Shown piece after piece: positions 21,590 through 33,238 of a stretch of DNA of 64,000 nucleotides (positions within the stretch are counted from its first letter, which is position 1; every line of letters begins with the position of its first letter). Under the pieces are notes generated by a model that searched no databases, was not told the DNA's origin, and saw only the letters and a program-made list of their open reading frames with translations. Both the position numbers and the translations under genes were made by a program. This DNA is from Romanomermis culicivorax (taxonomy: Eukaryota; Nematoda; Enoplea; Mermithida; Mermithidae), in the NCBI GenBank assembly GCA_963922205.1, contig CAWUHX010000204.1:124001-188000 (forward strand). The letters are read 5' to 3'.

Positions 21590-21960
21590 TATTAATTAGC
21601 AAGTCGAAGTAGATATGCTAACGGCCGCGCCTGATAGAAAATAGTCAACATTATACCTATGACGACGCGAAGCGCCGAAAATTTTTGAGATTTTGACCCT
21701 TTTAAGTCCACCAAAACGCATCTTTTCAGTTTTGAATTCCCCAAAATTTTTTCCACAATGAGAATCGTACCCAAAAATTTTTTTCCTCATTTCGAAATTT
21801 TTTCCCTCAAAAGACCCCATTTGAGGAAAAAAACGGTGAGTGCGCCGGTGCTGCAAACCCGGAGAACTAAAATTTGGGCCAATGGCATAAAAAACTTTTT
21901 TCACACTTTAAGCGACTGAAAACCTTCAAAAAGTTTTGTGCCAAAAGTTGGATAAAAACG
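21590..21960. repeat. Reversed copy of the hairpin-bearing repeat
   Basis: It carries GACGCGAAGCGCC, then CACCAAAACGCATCTTTTCAG and TTTTTCCACAATGAGAA, which is the reverse of the 19.1-19.6 kb unit, followed by a piece also found near 63.65 kb (GTTTTGTGCC, then CACTGCACCAATTT or a close variant). Confidence 0.6.
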
Positions 21961-22004
21961 TAAACTAAAGTAACTTCACTGCACCAATTTTTGGTCGAAC
22001 CCTA

Positions 22005-22235
22005 TATATCCAAATGTCATGTCGGACCCCCCACCCCAGCTTGATCAACTATATACCCAACCCCAACCCCCAAACTCGGAAAAGTGAGTAAAGAGTAGCT
22101 TTTTCGGGAGAATTTTCGAAATTTTTTTTGACTTTTTACCATCCCCTTTCCCACCAAGAAAAAATATTAGAAATCTAGAGATCACCATATCAAAATTTTT
22201 TAGGGTTATCCTCCCCGGACTTCTTACAGGTAGAC
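22005..22235. mobile_element. Degenerate CATACCTG-family MITE, reversed
   Basis: It shows the family order in reverse (CCCCCACCCCAGCTTGATCA, ATACCCAACCCC, AACTCGGAAAA, CCCGGACTTCTTACAGGTAG). Only the right end is well kept. No duplication found. Confidence 0.55.
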
Positions 22236-22244
22236 ATTAAACAT

Positions 22245-22610
22245 GTACATGTAATCGGGAGAAGTGCTATGGCAACCCCCCCCCCCCATAAATCGTCGAC
22301 CATATGGCTAGCCATTGGACGACCCCACCCCCGAAATTTTCTAATCTTATGGCTAGCCATATGGTAGTCGTAGGAACCCCTATACTTTTGTAATTTTCTG
22401 ATGAAAAATGTAAATTTTCGAACAAAAAATGGTCTAAAACATCAATTTTCTCGGCACTTCGTCCCATGGATAAATTTTTTCAGTCTTAGACAAAAATTAC
22501 TATTCTTTCAAATATTTTCCGGACTTTTTTCGTGGAAAAATCTAATTGTTTCTCCTTCGGAGGCCCCTCCCCTCAAAATTTTGGGGATCATAGATTCTAA
22601 ATTAAGGCGT
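22245..22610. repeat. Uninterrupted inverted relative of the 14.0/15.7-kb repeat
   Basis: It reads in reverse as the repeat that the hAT element split at 14098, but here the two halves are joined without the hAT. It also carries GGCTAGCCATATGG twice. It acts as an empty-site reference for that insertion. Confidence 0.7.
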
Positions 22611-22859
22611 TTCGAGCGATCTTCATATGTTACAAATCAAGATTCAATTTTTTTGGAAAAGTGGCGTTTAACTTTTTCAAGTTTATTATTATCAGAAATT
22701 TGATAAGGATTCCAGACAGGAGAGCAATAATCAAGAATTGGTCTAGCATAACACAACATATCTAAAATATTTTCGAGTTTTTATATTCCAAAACGCTGGA
22801 AAATTAAATTTCACAGCGTTGAGAAATAAATAAAAAATCAAACTAAATAGAATTTAACC

Positions 22860-23088
22860 TTACCTGTAGGAGGTTCCACCAGGTGGGGGAGAAGTAAACC
22901 CAAAATTTTGGGCCTCAAATTTTCAAAATTTTGAGGGGTCGAAAAACTCCCAAAAAAGTCGAAAAAATTTCGAAAATTTTCCCAAAAAAAGACACTTTTC
23001 CCCCAATTTTTCCGATTTTGGGAGGTTGGGTATAGGGTTGACTAAGTCTGGGGGTCTCCCCCCCCCCAACCCCCCCAATTGCAGGTAT
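22860..23088. mobile_element. CATACCTG-family MITE copy
   Basis: Left end CTTACCTGTAGGAGG, right end TTGCAGGTATG, with the family body (CCCAAAATTTTGG, TTTCGAAAATTTTCCC, TTGGGTATAGGGTTGACTAA). The flanks do not show a convincing 8-bp duplication. Confidence 0.75.
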
Positions 23089-24013
23089 GAATGTATAATT
23101 TATTTGTTATTCCGGCGCGAAGCGCAAAAAAATACTACTGAATAAAATCTCTTATGTAGTTTGCTGGAAAGTCAATCTAAAGATAACTTGTTTAGTAAGC
23201 ACAAAGTTCACATTTTCTGTTCAAAAACATTTCTTCATCATTATACAATTTTAAAAATTCATACTTTCATAAGTTCGAAAAACTTCAAGTTAAACTTGAA
23301 ATTGTTGAAAATCACATTCATGATGAATATAAATTCAACTCGGCTCCATGTTTAAAATTATAGCTACAAAAAAGTTGCGGAATTCAGATTTTTATCTCTT
23401 AAAGTCACAAAAATTGATCTTTTTATGTCAAGCCAGAGATCCCCAAGCCCAGATTTTTTTGGTAGGGGTAAAGTTCAAAATTAGCGAGTGTTCTTAAATG
23501 TCCACTACACACTTCATTTTGTCTCAAAATTAGGCAACCTGTGATTAATTTTATTGATTTTAGGTGGGGATAATACCCCTCCCCATGGGACGGTCTGTGT
23601 CAAGCCATCATCTTTTTTCGTTTTTTCCAAATTTTTTTCCCCCAAAAAATTTGATTTGTGAAAAACGGTGGATAGACCAATCCAAATAATTATACAATGA
23701 AATTCGGCGCGGTGCCGGAAAATTTTCAATGTTTTTCTGATTATAAAGCCTGCAAAACACAAATCTAAGGTTCCTAAACCAAAAGTTTTAGGAGCCATTT
23801 CTAAATTTTTAGAGGCTCAGGTGCCTAAAAGGACTAAAAAGCTTTGGTTGTGCCAAATACTACTGGACTAGAAAAGTTTCTATTGAGCTTGGACCATTAG
23901 AAAATCTCACAGTTCTTCGTTACATGTTATATGCGAACATTAAGATATTATCGATGGAAACTACATAACGAGCATATTTTTTAATTTAGAATAAACGTAT
24001 ATATTTTCGACAA
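23089..24013. other. Repeat-derived sequence upstream of RFC5
   Basis: It contains GGCGCGAAGCGC near 23114, GGCGCGGTGCC near 23705, and at 23760-23850 a CTAAAA/GGAGCC-rich piece similar to the ends of the hAT-type element at 40024-41103. The RFC5 promoter should lie near the right edge but no clear TATA signal was seen. Confidence 0.4.
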
Positions 24014-25986
24014 ATGGTTCACGATATCGAAAGAAATTTACCATGGTAACTTCGTAATGTATATAAATGCTGATATTCAACATTTTTTATATTATATAAT
24101 GTTAAAGGGTCGAAAAATATCGGCCAGCCATCTTAGAGGATCTCGTTGCTCACAAGGATATCGTGGCTACAAGTACTATTTTCGAATGAGTGTTTTTTGC
24201 CTAGTTTCTATCATTTGTACTGCACTCCAGTAAGCAAGTTCATAAATGAAGATCGTTTGCCACATTTGCTTTTTTACGGGCCTCCCGGGACTGGTAAAAC
24301 GACGACAATTTTGGCTTGCGCCAGGCAATTGTACAAGGGACAAAGTTTCAATTCGATGGTGTTAGAAGTAAGCTGTTAGTGTGTTGGAACACGATTTTTG
24401 GAAGCGAAATCAAGCCTAAATGGGATCTCGATTTTCGATACCTCTATATTGAATGCTACTTCGATTCGATAGAAGTTTTCCATTTTAGTGGCGAAAAGGA
24501 GAATTTTTTTACATACAAGACTATACATTTCATCGCAAAAATACATAACCATCAGAATTTTTTCTAGTTAAATGCCTCCGACGATCGTGGTATAGGCGTT
24601 GTTCGCGATCAAATTTTGTCGTTCGCTAGCACGCGGACTATCATGGCGAGCAAAAAGTTCAAATTAATCATTTTAGACGAAGCCGACGCTATGACCAAAG
24701 ATGCTCAAAACGCTCTCAGGCGAAGTAACTTCGGCAGTTTCCAGTGTTTTTTGTACGCCCTTTTTGATAAGTTCGCTTATATTTCCAGTTATCGAAAAGT
24801 TTACCGATAATGTTCGATTTTGTTTGATATGTAATTATTTGTCGAAAATTATCCCGGCGGTTCAATCTAGGTGTACCCGTTTTCGATTCGCGCCTCTGTC
24901 GAAGGAATTGATGATACCGCGTTTGCAGCATATTATACAAGAAGAGAAGTACGGAAAAATTTTGCTTAACCCATATTTGAAACTTTTCTGAGTTTTACCG
25001 AAGTTAGGATATATTTGTATATCAATCTGGAAAAAATGAGGCGTAAAGCATCTTCATTCTTTTGAAGTTTAAAAATATTTTTATTTGATTTTTCAACGAC
25101 TTTACACCATGCTTGAATGCATTTTTTAGTCTCAAAGTCACAGAAGATGGTCTTAAAGCTCTGGTAACCTTAGCTCAAGGTGATATGCGTCGGTCTATAA
25201 ATATATTGCAATGCTCGAGCATGGCTTTCGATGATGTAAACGAAGAAAATGTCTACACATCCGTCGGGCACCCTTTAAAAAAGGACATTAACGCTATCGT
25301 TAATTGGTTATTGAACAAAGACATTCGAGATTCTTACAAGGGTAGATGAATTTTTTCGTTGGATCTAATCAAATTTATAGCTCTAACCTCGTCCAATGCT
25401 CTGGAGGTTTACTCAATAAGAAATTCACGGACCACTTAATCCGTTATGATGTTTGTAGTTTGGGCAAAAAGTTTCCTTGTGATTGTGATAGTGAAGTATG
25501 TCAATCTTTTAGAAACTTTTTGAACTTTTCACAGCGCATCTTAAGTAATCATGCAATTGTTATTTTCTGATTTCCTATCTCTTAGAACGTACATTTTTTT
25601 ATTTTACAGCCATCGCGGAACTAAAAACTGCAAAAGGATTGGCCTTGCAAGATATCCTGACCGAAGTTCATGTCTACGTCCACAGACGTAAGTTTTAATC
25701 GAAATGGTTGTTTCAATATTTTAATATTTTTTGGGGAAAATAATATCCTTGAAATGGAGTTTACATCTACATTCATGCGCGCTACAGACGCTCAGAAGTC
25801 AGATAGCTTTTGAATTCATTTTTCATTTCAGTCGAATTGCCGGCATATGTAAAGATTTACATATTCGAAAAAATGTCCGACATTGAACACAGACTGTCGA
25901 CGGGTAGCAGCGAAAAAATCCAACTTTCCGCCTTGATCAGTACATTTTATACGGCCAGGAACTCAATTTCAACTAAGGATGTGTGA
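24014..25986 (+). CDS. RFC5: Replication factor C subunit 5, 8 exons
   Basis: A small AAA+ subunit of the RFC clamp loader, which opens PCNA rings and loads them on primed DNA in the nucleus. Exons: 24014-24045, 24108-24172, 24231-24367, 24568-24724, 24789-24948, 25130-25341, 25610-25687 and 25832-25986. All introns are GT-AG and all phases close, giving 331 residues (human RFC5 has 340). It begins with an NLPWVEKYRP box (residues 8-17). Walker A GPPGTGKT is at 49-56, Walker B LDEAD at 114-118, and the arginine-finger SRC at 157-159. The [15 protein letters not shown] and [10 protein letters not shown] stretches fit the lid and the collar domain. The RNLPWVEKYRP, FASTRTI and GHPL wording points to RFC5 rather than RFC2 or RFC4. 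PGAP3 begins 348 bp downstream on the same strand. Confidence 0.95.
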
Positions 25987-26333
25987 TCTCTGTATAAATT
26001 CATTAATTTCTTGGTGGTAAAAATAAACTTTTCCTCTGTTCAGTCTACGTATTTTTGATGGTTTTTAATTCATTCCTTTCTTCGCGCATTATGCGATTTT
26101 TTACAGTTATTCCGAGGCATTAAAAGTGTGCGTTAAATTATGATTGTACAGAAGTTTTGTCAAGTTTTGATATTTTTTCTTTCGAATGTCTTGATTTTTC
26201 CAAAAATAATTATCGAAGTTTCATCGAATTTTCTTCTCTAACTGCAAAACTTGACGAAGTGGTAGGATTTTCAAACATGCGTGATAATATTTTCCGATGC
26301 TACTTCACGATCATGTTTTAGGTTGGCTAATTC

Positions 26334-28382
26334 ATGGGTGTCAAATTATCAATTTTAGTTGCGTTTATTAGCTCGGCAGCTGGCTCAATTGGAGATCGGT
26401 CTCATTTCTTCATCGAATGCGTATCTTTATGCCATGGGACCCATTGTACGCCAACATCCAAACTCTACAAGTTAGCCTCGACTACAAATAATTATAAGTT
26501 GATTTCTAGCCGGATCCTCAAGCTTTCTTTCAAAAAGAGGATCCTGTTATATTCGTTTAAGAACTATAAAAAATTCGGTTTAATCACATGCAGCAGGTAT
26601 TGATCAATTTTCGATTAACAATCTTGAACACTCATGTCTTTTACGAAGAATTCAGCTTTCAATGACACCTGTTTTGTTTTTAGTTATTCAACTATGTTTT
26701 CCTTTATAGATCTATTGTAGATCGATGTACCTTTTGGACGTGCGATGACCAATGTCAGTACGATTGCATATGGAAAACAGTGGATATTTTCCTAGAAAAT
26801 GGTTGGAATATACCGCAATTTTATGGAAAAGTGAAAAAAAATCAGGAGTTCTTCAAATAATTCTTTTTTTTGCGTCGAAAAAATACCTTCCAGAAAAAAG
26901 CTTTTCTGCGCATTTAAAATTATGAATAAATCATGAATTGTTACTCTTTCTACTACTAATTTTTGTCGAATCTTCAATTTTTCTTTACCAGCACATCGGA
27001 ATTTTTTTTAGTGGCCATTCATTAGATGGTTCGGCATGCAAGAACCGGCGTCTACTATTTTTTCCATTTTTAATTTGTTATCATTCGTTTATTGTTTGCA
27101 AAAGATCCGAATCGACGTGAATCGAAAGCTCAAATCGCTGCGACGCCTGTGGATAGTTTATTCTTACGTGGGTATATAGATGGTTGATGTTTTGAACTAT
27201 ACTTTTTACTTATAATACAATGCTTTTGTCAGGTCGGCATTATTGCATGGATTTTTTCCACGGTTTTTCATTGTCGAGACGTATTTTGGACGGAGAAATT
27301 GGATTATTTTTGCGCATTCGCGTTGATTTTGTTCGGATTTTACGCTTCGTTAGTCAGGTTAGGAAGCTGTTTCGATTACGCATAAACATTACGTAAATTA
27401 AGGCAAAATTTCTTTTTTTTCATATTTTCCATAACTGTTGTTTGATTTTTAGGTATTTTTCGTGTCCGTTTAGAATCACTACTTCATTTCACCTACACCT
27501 CACAGTGAAGAACAAGCATTATATGTTTTTTAAAATTCGGATCATAGTTTTATAATGGGAATTTCTCCTCATGAACTTTTATGTACTTATTTAGAATTTT
27601 CGGACCCGAAAACACTTGGTCGTACGCCGTATTCGGCCCCCCATTATTGGCCTTCTACTTTTACCACGTTAATTATTTGTCATTTGGAAAATTTGATTAC
27701 GGCTATCACGTTAGAACTAGTATTTTTATGGGTAAGTCTTCATGAATTATCAAAATATAGGAATCTGGAAATATTTTTGAAATTAACTTGGTTATTTCTT
27801 TATATGGATATAAAATGTCTCAAAATTATAATAAATTGGCTATTTTTCGTTGATCATGAACTACTATTGATCAAGTACCAAGTTTTAAATATTTAGGTAA
27901 AGTTGTTCTTTACCGGAGTATAAAAACATCTCGGGTAAATATCGAAATTAATACTTTTCAAATCCTTGAAGTTTACGAATTTTGAATTTCTGTCCCTATT
28001 TTCCTCGGAATACATTTTTTTGAAAGTGTTCAATTTCCGATTCCTTTTTTTGTCTAGGAATTTGTAATTCATCAGCCTGGATCGGTTGGTGCATCTTCAT
28101 GAAATTTCGTATGCGACAAAATTACGTTTGGAAATGCGCTTTTCCCATTTTGGCGGCTTGCATTTTAATTTCGCTTGAAGCGTTCGATTTTCCGCCATTT
28201 TTCTGGATATTCGACGCTCATTCTTTGTGGCATTTAGGCACGACGCCTTTACCAATTTTTTGGGCCCAGTTAAGGAACCCGTTTGTGTTGTTGAGGCTCC
28301 AAGTCTAGTTAATTTAAATTTTTTCAGTTTCGTCGTCGACGATTGCAAATATTATCAGGAATTGAAAATGAAGTTCGCCTGA
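26334..28382 (+). CDS. PGAP3: PGAP3/PER1 GPI fatty-acid remodelling enzyme, 7 exons
   Basis: A Golgi multi-pass membrane enzyme of the CREST hydrolase superfamily; it removes the sn-2 acyl chain of GPI anchors during lipid remodelling. Exons: 26334-26470, 26710-26830, 27012-27167, 27233-27357, 27595-27731, 28058-28268 and 28328-28382; all GT-AG, phases close, 313 residues (human 320). A signal peptide is at about 1-19, then GDRSHFFIECVSLC and the cysteine-rich FWTCDDQCQYDCIW. Superfamily residues appear in STVFHCRDVFWTEKLDY and in DFPPFFWIFDAHSLWH (Asp and His residues). Several hydrophobic segments follow, and FDYGYH is conserved. Joining exon 4 straight to exon 5 gives the same spacing as the human protein, so a possible 15-bp microexon in between was rejected. 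Confidence 0.94.
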
Positions 28383-29070
28383 TTCGATGTCTAACGAATT
28401 ATTGTCAGTATAATAAGTGCAATGTGCCAAGAATAATTGTAAGCTGTAACGAACCAGCATTTTTCAACAGTGCGAATCGGAATTAGAACTCAAAATGTGG
28501 ATATAAATTTAAATAACATATTTGCGTGTTTTTCTTAGTCATATCTATAGTTATATGTGTGATAAAGCCACGTTCTAATTCCGATTCTGTAGTCTTTTTG
28601 GCCTAAAAATCTACACAATCCAAGAGTAGATTCTCGGAACATGGCACAGGTTTCTCGAAAACGGGTTGAAGTCAAACAACGTTTAAAAACGGTCTAAACT
28701 CAGCGTAAATTTTTTTTGCTCTCGGAACGCAATTTTACTTGAACAGAGTTCGTGATCGTTGAACTAAGTTTTTAAAAGAATATACCTGCCAGGCTTTGTT
28801 CGGAAGCACTTTTTTCATCCGTCATAAAAGTTTTTTAAAGTTACTCGGTTGGTAAAACTGAATCTAATATCTTCCATAAAATCGCACATATTCTACTTAT
28901 GTTCGTTTTCTCTCAATGGTCTTCATTTGTAAGCTGTTTTATTTTATAAAAGCTTATCGATGATGCGCATATTTATTTGCTTATTGAAAAGAAAGTTCGT
29001 CGAATGCAGTCATTTCTCACGTCACCGTAATTTTACAGTCAATTTTGCAATTTTTGGCTTTTCTTCAGAT
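28383..29070. other. Spacer with a 16-bp inverted repeat
   Basis: 28474-28489 and 28572-28587 are perfect inverse copies (GAATCGGAATTAGAAC). No gene is seen. A T-rich tract followed by AG at 29067-29068 could be the splice acceptor of an untranslated or trans-spliced leader for the next gene. Confidence 0.5.
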
Positions 29071-29573
29071 ATGCATAATAGTTTCCCGGATTCTCCATCG
29101 AACATGGTTTTCAACTGCTTTACGTTGGACGCCACTTTTTACGATAGGAATTTCTTGTCCGCATTCGCCGCCATCTGGTTGACGCTCAGTTTCTTACCCG
29201 TCATTTCTTTATTATTCTGTTTGTTCGTCATTTTCGCGGCATTATTGGCCTTTTTCGTATTTTGGGCCGGTGAGACTACTTTTTTCATCTCAGCTAGATT
29301 TTGCGCTGTGTACACATCTCGATATCTGTAAGCATGCTTTCTTCATTCTTGGAAAAATATCTCTTTTTAGCCGTTTTGATTGTAACGATCTTGTCTTTCG
29401 TTTGTCTAATACTATTGGCCGCTGCCCTGGTCGCATTTTGGATCGCTCTAACCGTATTTACGATATGGTTCTCGTTCAACTATTTATTGAAAAGTTGTTT
29501 CAATTTTGTGCCCTACAGTGCCGCCTATCCCGCTGCGAAGATTCACCCCAAAAACCGTAATAGCTTCGATTGA
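29071..29573 (+). CDS. Small multi-pass membrane protein, promethin/LDAF1-like
   Basis: Two coding exons, 29071-29269 and 29371-29573, joined by a 101-bp GT-AG intron with a split Ala codon, give 133 residues. Residues about 30-115 are almost all hydrophobic, forming three or four membrane helices or two hairpins, followed by a short polar tail rich in Lys and Asn. Length, a YDRNFLSAFA lead-in before the first helix, and the LAAALVAFW run resemble promethin (lipid droplet assembly factor 1), which works with seipin at sites of droplet formation in the ER. The resemblance is to layout more than residues, so other small membrane families remain possible. The start Met follows a possible splice acceptor (29067-29068); an upstream coding exon cannot be excluded. 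Confidence 0.55.
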
Positions 29574-31240
29574 AAATAATGGTGTAAATTCATAAAAGTC
29601 GACCGTTCATTGCGTTTCTCATTTTTGTATCATGCTTCAATTTAACATGCATAATATTTCCAAAGATAATAAAATATACTATTTTTTCTGTAATGCAGCT
29701 TGGTGCTCCGATAAGCCTTACTTGGGCTTCTTCTATAAGATGCCGCAAAATTTTTTCCTTGATTTCTGTAGCCATTAATGTCTAACATATTGTGTTAAAA
29801 TTTCAATCAAATTGATGGACTGTTTTGGGAGCTGTAGGTGTCCGCACATTCTGAAAGTTGATACAAAAATGATGTTTAATTCCATTCGGCATGCAGGAAA
29901 CACCGAAAACGTTCAAGTTAGACGAATAAATACAAAAGATATGATTAGTCGAACCATTGGTAAAATTTCATCAATCAATTTACAATAGTTGCGCAACGGG
30001 ATGCCGCAGAAGAGATGCAACAAAAATTTCCCTCTTCAGTAATATCTGATCGGCAAAAAAATCGAAGCTGCGAGTTTAATGTTACAAAATAGATGCCGGT
30101 CTGACTCCAGTTTGTGTTGTAAGCTGTGGGAAAGTGCTCTACAGTTGAAGGAACCCTGTTTCACACCACGTGATGTTAGCCGAACAAAAATAGAGCGAAT
30201 GATAGTACATTGCAACGTCTCACAATAAGGCGAAGAGTATTCGGATATTTGTCATTCTTCTGTAAATGGATATCAAACATTCACTCAATTTCTGCAATTT
30301 GATGAAAATTTTGGAAGTTTTTGATTTTTCACTTGAAGCACTTTGTTCAGAAACTATGAGACCTACGTCAATAAAAATTTATCAGTACTTCGAGCCACAT
30401 GTTTTCTTATAATGTATCGATTGAAGACGCATCCTGTATTGTCAAAACTTTTTTAATTGGACATTTATCCAGATTCGAAAACACATTCGGATGGCAGTGC
30501 ATTGTATGCAAATGTCTACAGCTGACAAAACGGTGCACGATGATGAGATTTTACTTTCGCAGCTGCTGTAGGAATGATATGAACTAAAGAATTAACGGAT
30601 AAAATTCCTCGGCATCATAGTTGAAGGTGTGCCCATAAACAAGATTTTTCTTTTTTCTTGCTTCTCGTTTTCGATAGTTTAAACTTTTTTGAAGAGTGTA
30701 AAATCTTCGTTTGTGGAACAATTAGTACATCAAACTGTAGTCTATTCGTTATTTGATAATTCTATAGTACAGATAATAATCGTATCACATGTGGTAGACA
30801 AGGGCCACCTGAAAAATGCAGTGATTTCTGAGTGATTTCCATGAGTATGCCTTCTTTAGAGCTGTGCAGCTCCCCAAACGGTACAAAAATTTTGTTGAAA
30901 ATTCGAATAATGCAGTTAGTATGCATGAGCTATAAAACAAGAAAATAAAATTCTGCGGCATCCGATGGGAAGATGCTCAGAAGTGCCCATAAACAAAATT
31001 TTTTCATTTTTGACGGCCCATTTTGGACATGTAACGACCAGATTTGTGTGAGGTACTTTACTTCTGACCAATCGGTCGATACGGCGGGGCAAATACGGGA
31101 CGGGGCGCGGGCGTACGATTACAATAAAACAACGGGGATCGACGGTCGCTTGAACGTCGACAATAAACGCGCTTCGAATTAAAAATACGGACGGGGGCCT
31201 CGGTTTAAGTTGCTTTGGAATAGTCGGTCGCTTGCAAATG
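29574..31240. other. Intergenic, no gene seen
   Basis: AT-rich and without a convincing open frame or long repeat. From about 31020 the composition changes to GC-rich with frequent CG dinucleotides, merging into the next feature. Confidence 0.45.
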
Positions 31241-31250
31241 TATAAAGACG
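31241..31250 (+). promoter_or_regulatory. Possible TATA box
   Basis: TATAAAGACG lies in a GC-rich setting about 50 bp before the ATG at 31294. Position and context fit a core promoter or an LTR U3, but nothing else supports it. Confidence 0.35.
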
Positions 31251-31293
31251 GGGCGAGCGCGGAAGTCAAAACGGAAAAACCACAAGAATAAGA

Positions 31294-31785
31294 ATGCCTA
31301 AATCACGCTATGCTTCTTCTTTTATACGGCGATTCTGGCCACTCCCTGGGCGCTGCGGGAGGTTGAGCTTCTGTCCATCTTCTTCTGCCAATCGTCGTTT
31401 CCTGCTACGCTTTTTATGCTTTCTTAATTACGCCTACCTAATGCTTTTCTGGTACCGTATGCTTTCTGTGTTTCGCTTGCTTTCTACGGTGGGCTTGGCC
31501 ACACCTTTGTGCTTCTGTGCATGCTTCCTGTATCGGTTTCTCTGTACACACATGTTTTGTGGGGCCACCGCTACCGTTACACTTGAGACTACTGTACGGC
31601 GGGGCTTCTACGCATTTTACTGTGTGCAGGTGTTGTTTACGATTTTTACTGGGGATTACGGTAGCTGTGGAATGTGTAGTTTAGTGTGGGTTCTAGGGGA
31701 ACAGCTGCCGTTTGTGCAAATTAATTGGGGCATCTTAATTGGGCTACTGGGGTGTGAACGGATCAAAATAAAGTACTTCACGTAA
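31294..31785 (+). CDS. Unrecognised open frame in a GC-rich island
   Basis: 163 codons with Cys, Phe, Leu and Arg over-represented, partly hydrophobic, without a known motif. It sits in DNA that is clearly richer in G+C and CG than both neighbours. A TATA-like box lies 50 bp upstream and AATAAA overlaps its end (about 31767). The block could be a short expressed gene, or a solo LTR in which TATA and AATAAA are the U3 and R signals; the frame may then be accidental. I favour neither strongly. Confidence 0.25.
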   Translation: MPKSRYASSFIRRFWPLPGRCGRLSFCPSSSANRRFLLRFLCFLNYAYLMLFWYRMLSVFRLLSTVGLATPLCFCACFLYRFLCTHMFCGATATVTLETTVRRGFYAFYCVQVLFTIFTGDYGSCGMCSLVWVLGEQLPFVQINWGILIGLLGCERIKIKYFT

Positions 31786-32356
31786 TTTTGTAGGAATGTT
31801 TGGGTGTGAATCCCAGACACCCTTGAGACGATAAAATGTGAAAATTAATAATATTTAATAAATGTCTATTACATACAGTATGCTACATGTTTACAGTACT
31901 GCTTTAGCAGGTACGTTACAGACACTTTAGACTCTATGTAAAGGTGTAATATGCCATTATTTACTGTAAATACTAATTCCCAAGGGAGCTTATTTTCTCT
32001 TCTGTGAAACGAATATTCATTCATCAAATAAGATCTATTCTATCCTGAAATATCGCTTGGCTCACTGAAAAATGCCAAAAATGGATGAATTTTCAAACTT
32101 TGGGATACTGTAGCAGCATGATTTTTCGTTTTCAAGCAAAATCAATGATACCATGGAACTCAGTGCTTGAAACTACTCTAAATATCTTATTTTGACACCC
32201 GATTAATTTTCAACTTATCATAGGGAAAGTAGAAACTCTTAGAAATCGTGTCTCAATTTTTCTATAGTACAGCTAATGTATTGAATGCCTTAGAACATAA
32301 TGGAAATTCAGTTACAAAATGACAGAAACTTTCTCGCCTGGCGTACGGAATGGTAC
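31786..32356. other. Intergenic, no gene seen
   Basis: AT-rich sequence with no open frame or repeat that I can name. TGGGTGTGAATCCCAGAC at about 31803 resembles a tRNA-complementary primer site but lacks supporting structure. Confidence 0.35.
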
Positions 32357-33238
32357 TGAAACATTAGAGCGCGGACATTATAGTGCAATGACTTTAGAGT
32401 GCAGGACATTAGAGCGCAGGACAATAGAGCACATAAACATTAGATCAGAATAAAATAAGAAGTCGAAAATAAAATAACTAGAAAAATAACTACAATACAG
32501 CTCAAAAATGCTTTCTTCACATTTTTTCATGGAGTTCAGGTCAAAGCATTTTTCCACCATTGAGTATTTTTTCATCTTTTGTTCTCTCTCTCTTTGTTTT
32601 TCTCTTTTTCAGTTTTTCTTAACTTATCTAACTTTTTCTGTCTCCCTTTTTATATAATATCTTTCTTCTGTATTTTCATTTTCTTGTATTTCTCCTCTTT
32701 TACTTTTCTTATATCTCATTGTTGTCCACTCTCTCATTACTCATAATTTTTATATTTTTTTATTCAGTCGCTCATATGGGATTTGCCTCTAATCCATTTT
32801 TAAAAAACACTTTGTGAATAGATAAACGACCGAATCAATACTTGTTCGAGTTATTAGTAATAAGATGGGGCATGCAGATATTTCATACAAAAGATGAAAA
32901 AATCACAAATATATGACTTTTGAACCTGTGAATCATTGTTTCATTTTTATGTTCGAATTCACCTTGAATCACATCCGGAATGACACTTTTTGAGCAAAGC
33001 TGCCTGCTCAAAATTTTTTTTTCATGTTCAAAAACAAATCGAAGTTCACGTTCATTGCAGAGCAGAGAACACTAGTCCGAAAAAATTAGTTTTTTCAAAT
33101 GCACTCTAATGTGCATGTGCTCTAATCCTGCACTCTTATGACCCTGCGCTCTACTATCTCGCGCTCTATTGTCCTGTGCTATATTGCCCCTGTGTTCTAA
33201 TGTCTTGCCCTCTATTGTCCGCACTCTAATGTCAGGTC
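32357..33238. mobile_element. Foldback-like element with tandem-repeat inverted termini
   Basis: The left arm (about 32360-32450) consists of copies of an approximately 14-bp unit such as GGACATTAGAGCGCA. The right arm (about 33095-33238) consists of the inverse unit (TGCGCTCTAATGTCC type). The ends read TGAAACATTAGAGCGCGG and, inverted, TGACATTAGAGTGCGG. ATGGTAC flanks both sides (32350-32356 and 33239-33245), a probable 7-bp target duplication. The centre is AT-rich with no transposase. Inverted termini built of short tandem units are the definition of foldback transposons. Confidence 0.75.

Noticed and set aside
27452..27466. A 15-bp microexon in PGAP3 between exons 4 and 5
   Set aside because: Exon 4 joins directly to the exon at 27595 in phase and gives the same spacing as the human protein from memory; the microexon would add residues not seen in the family.
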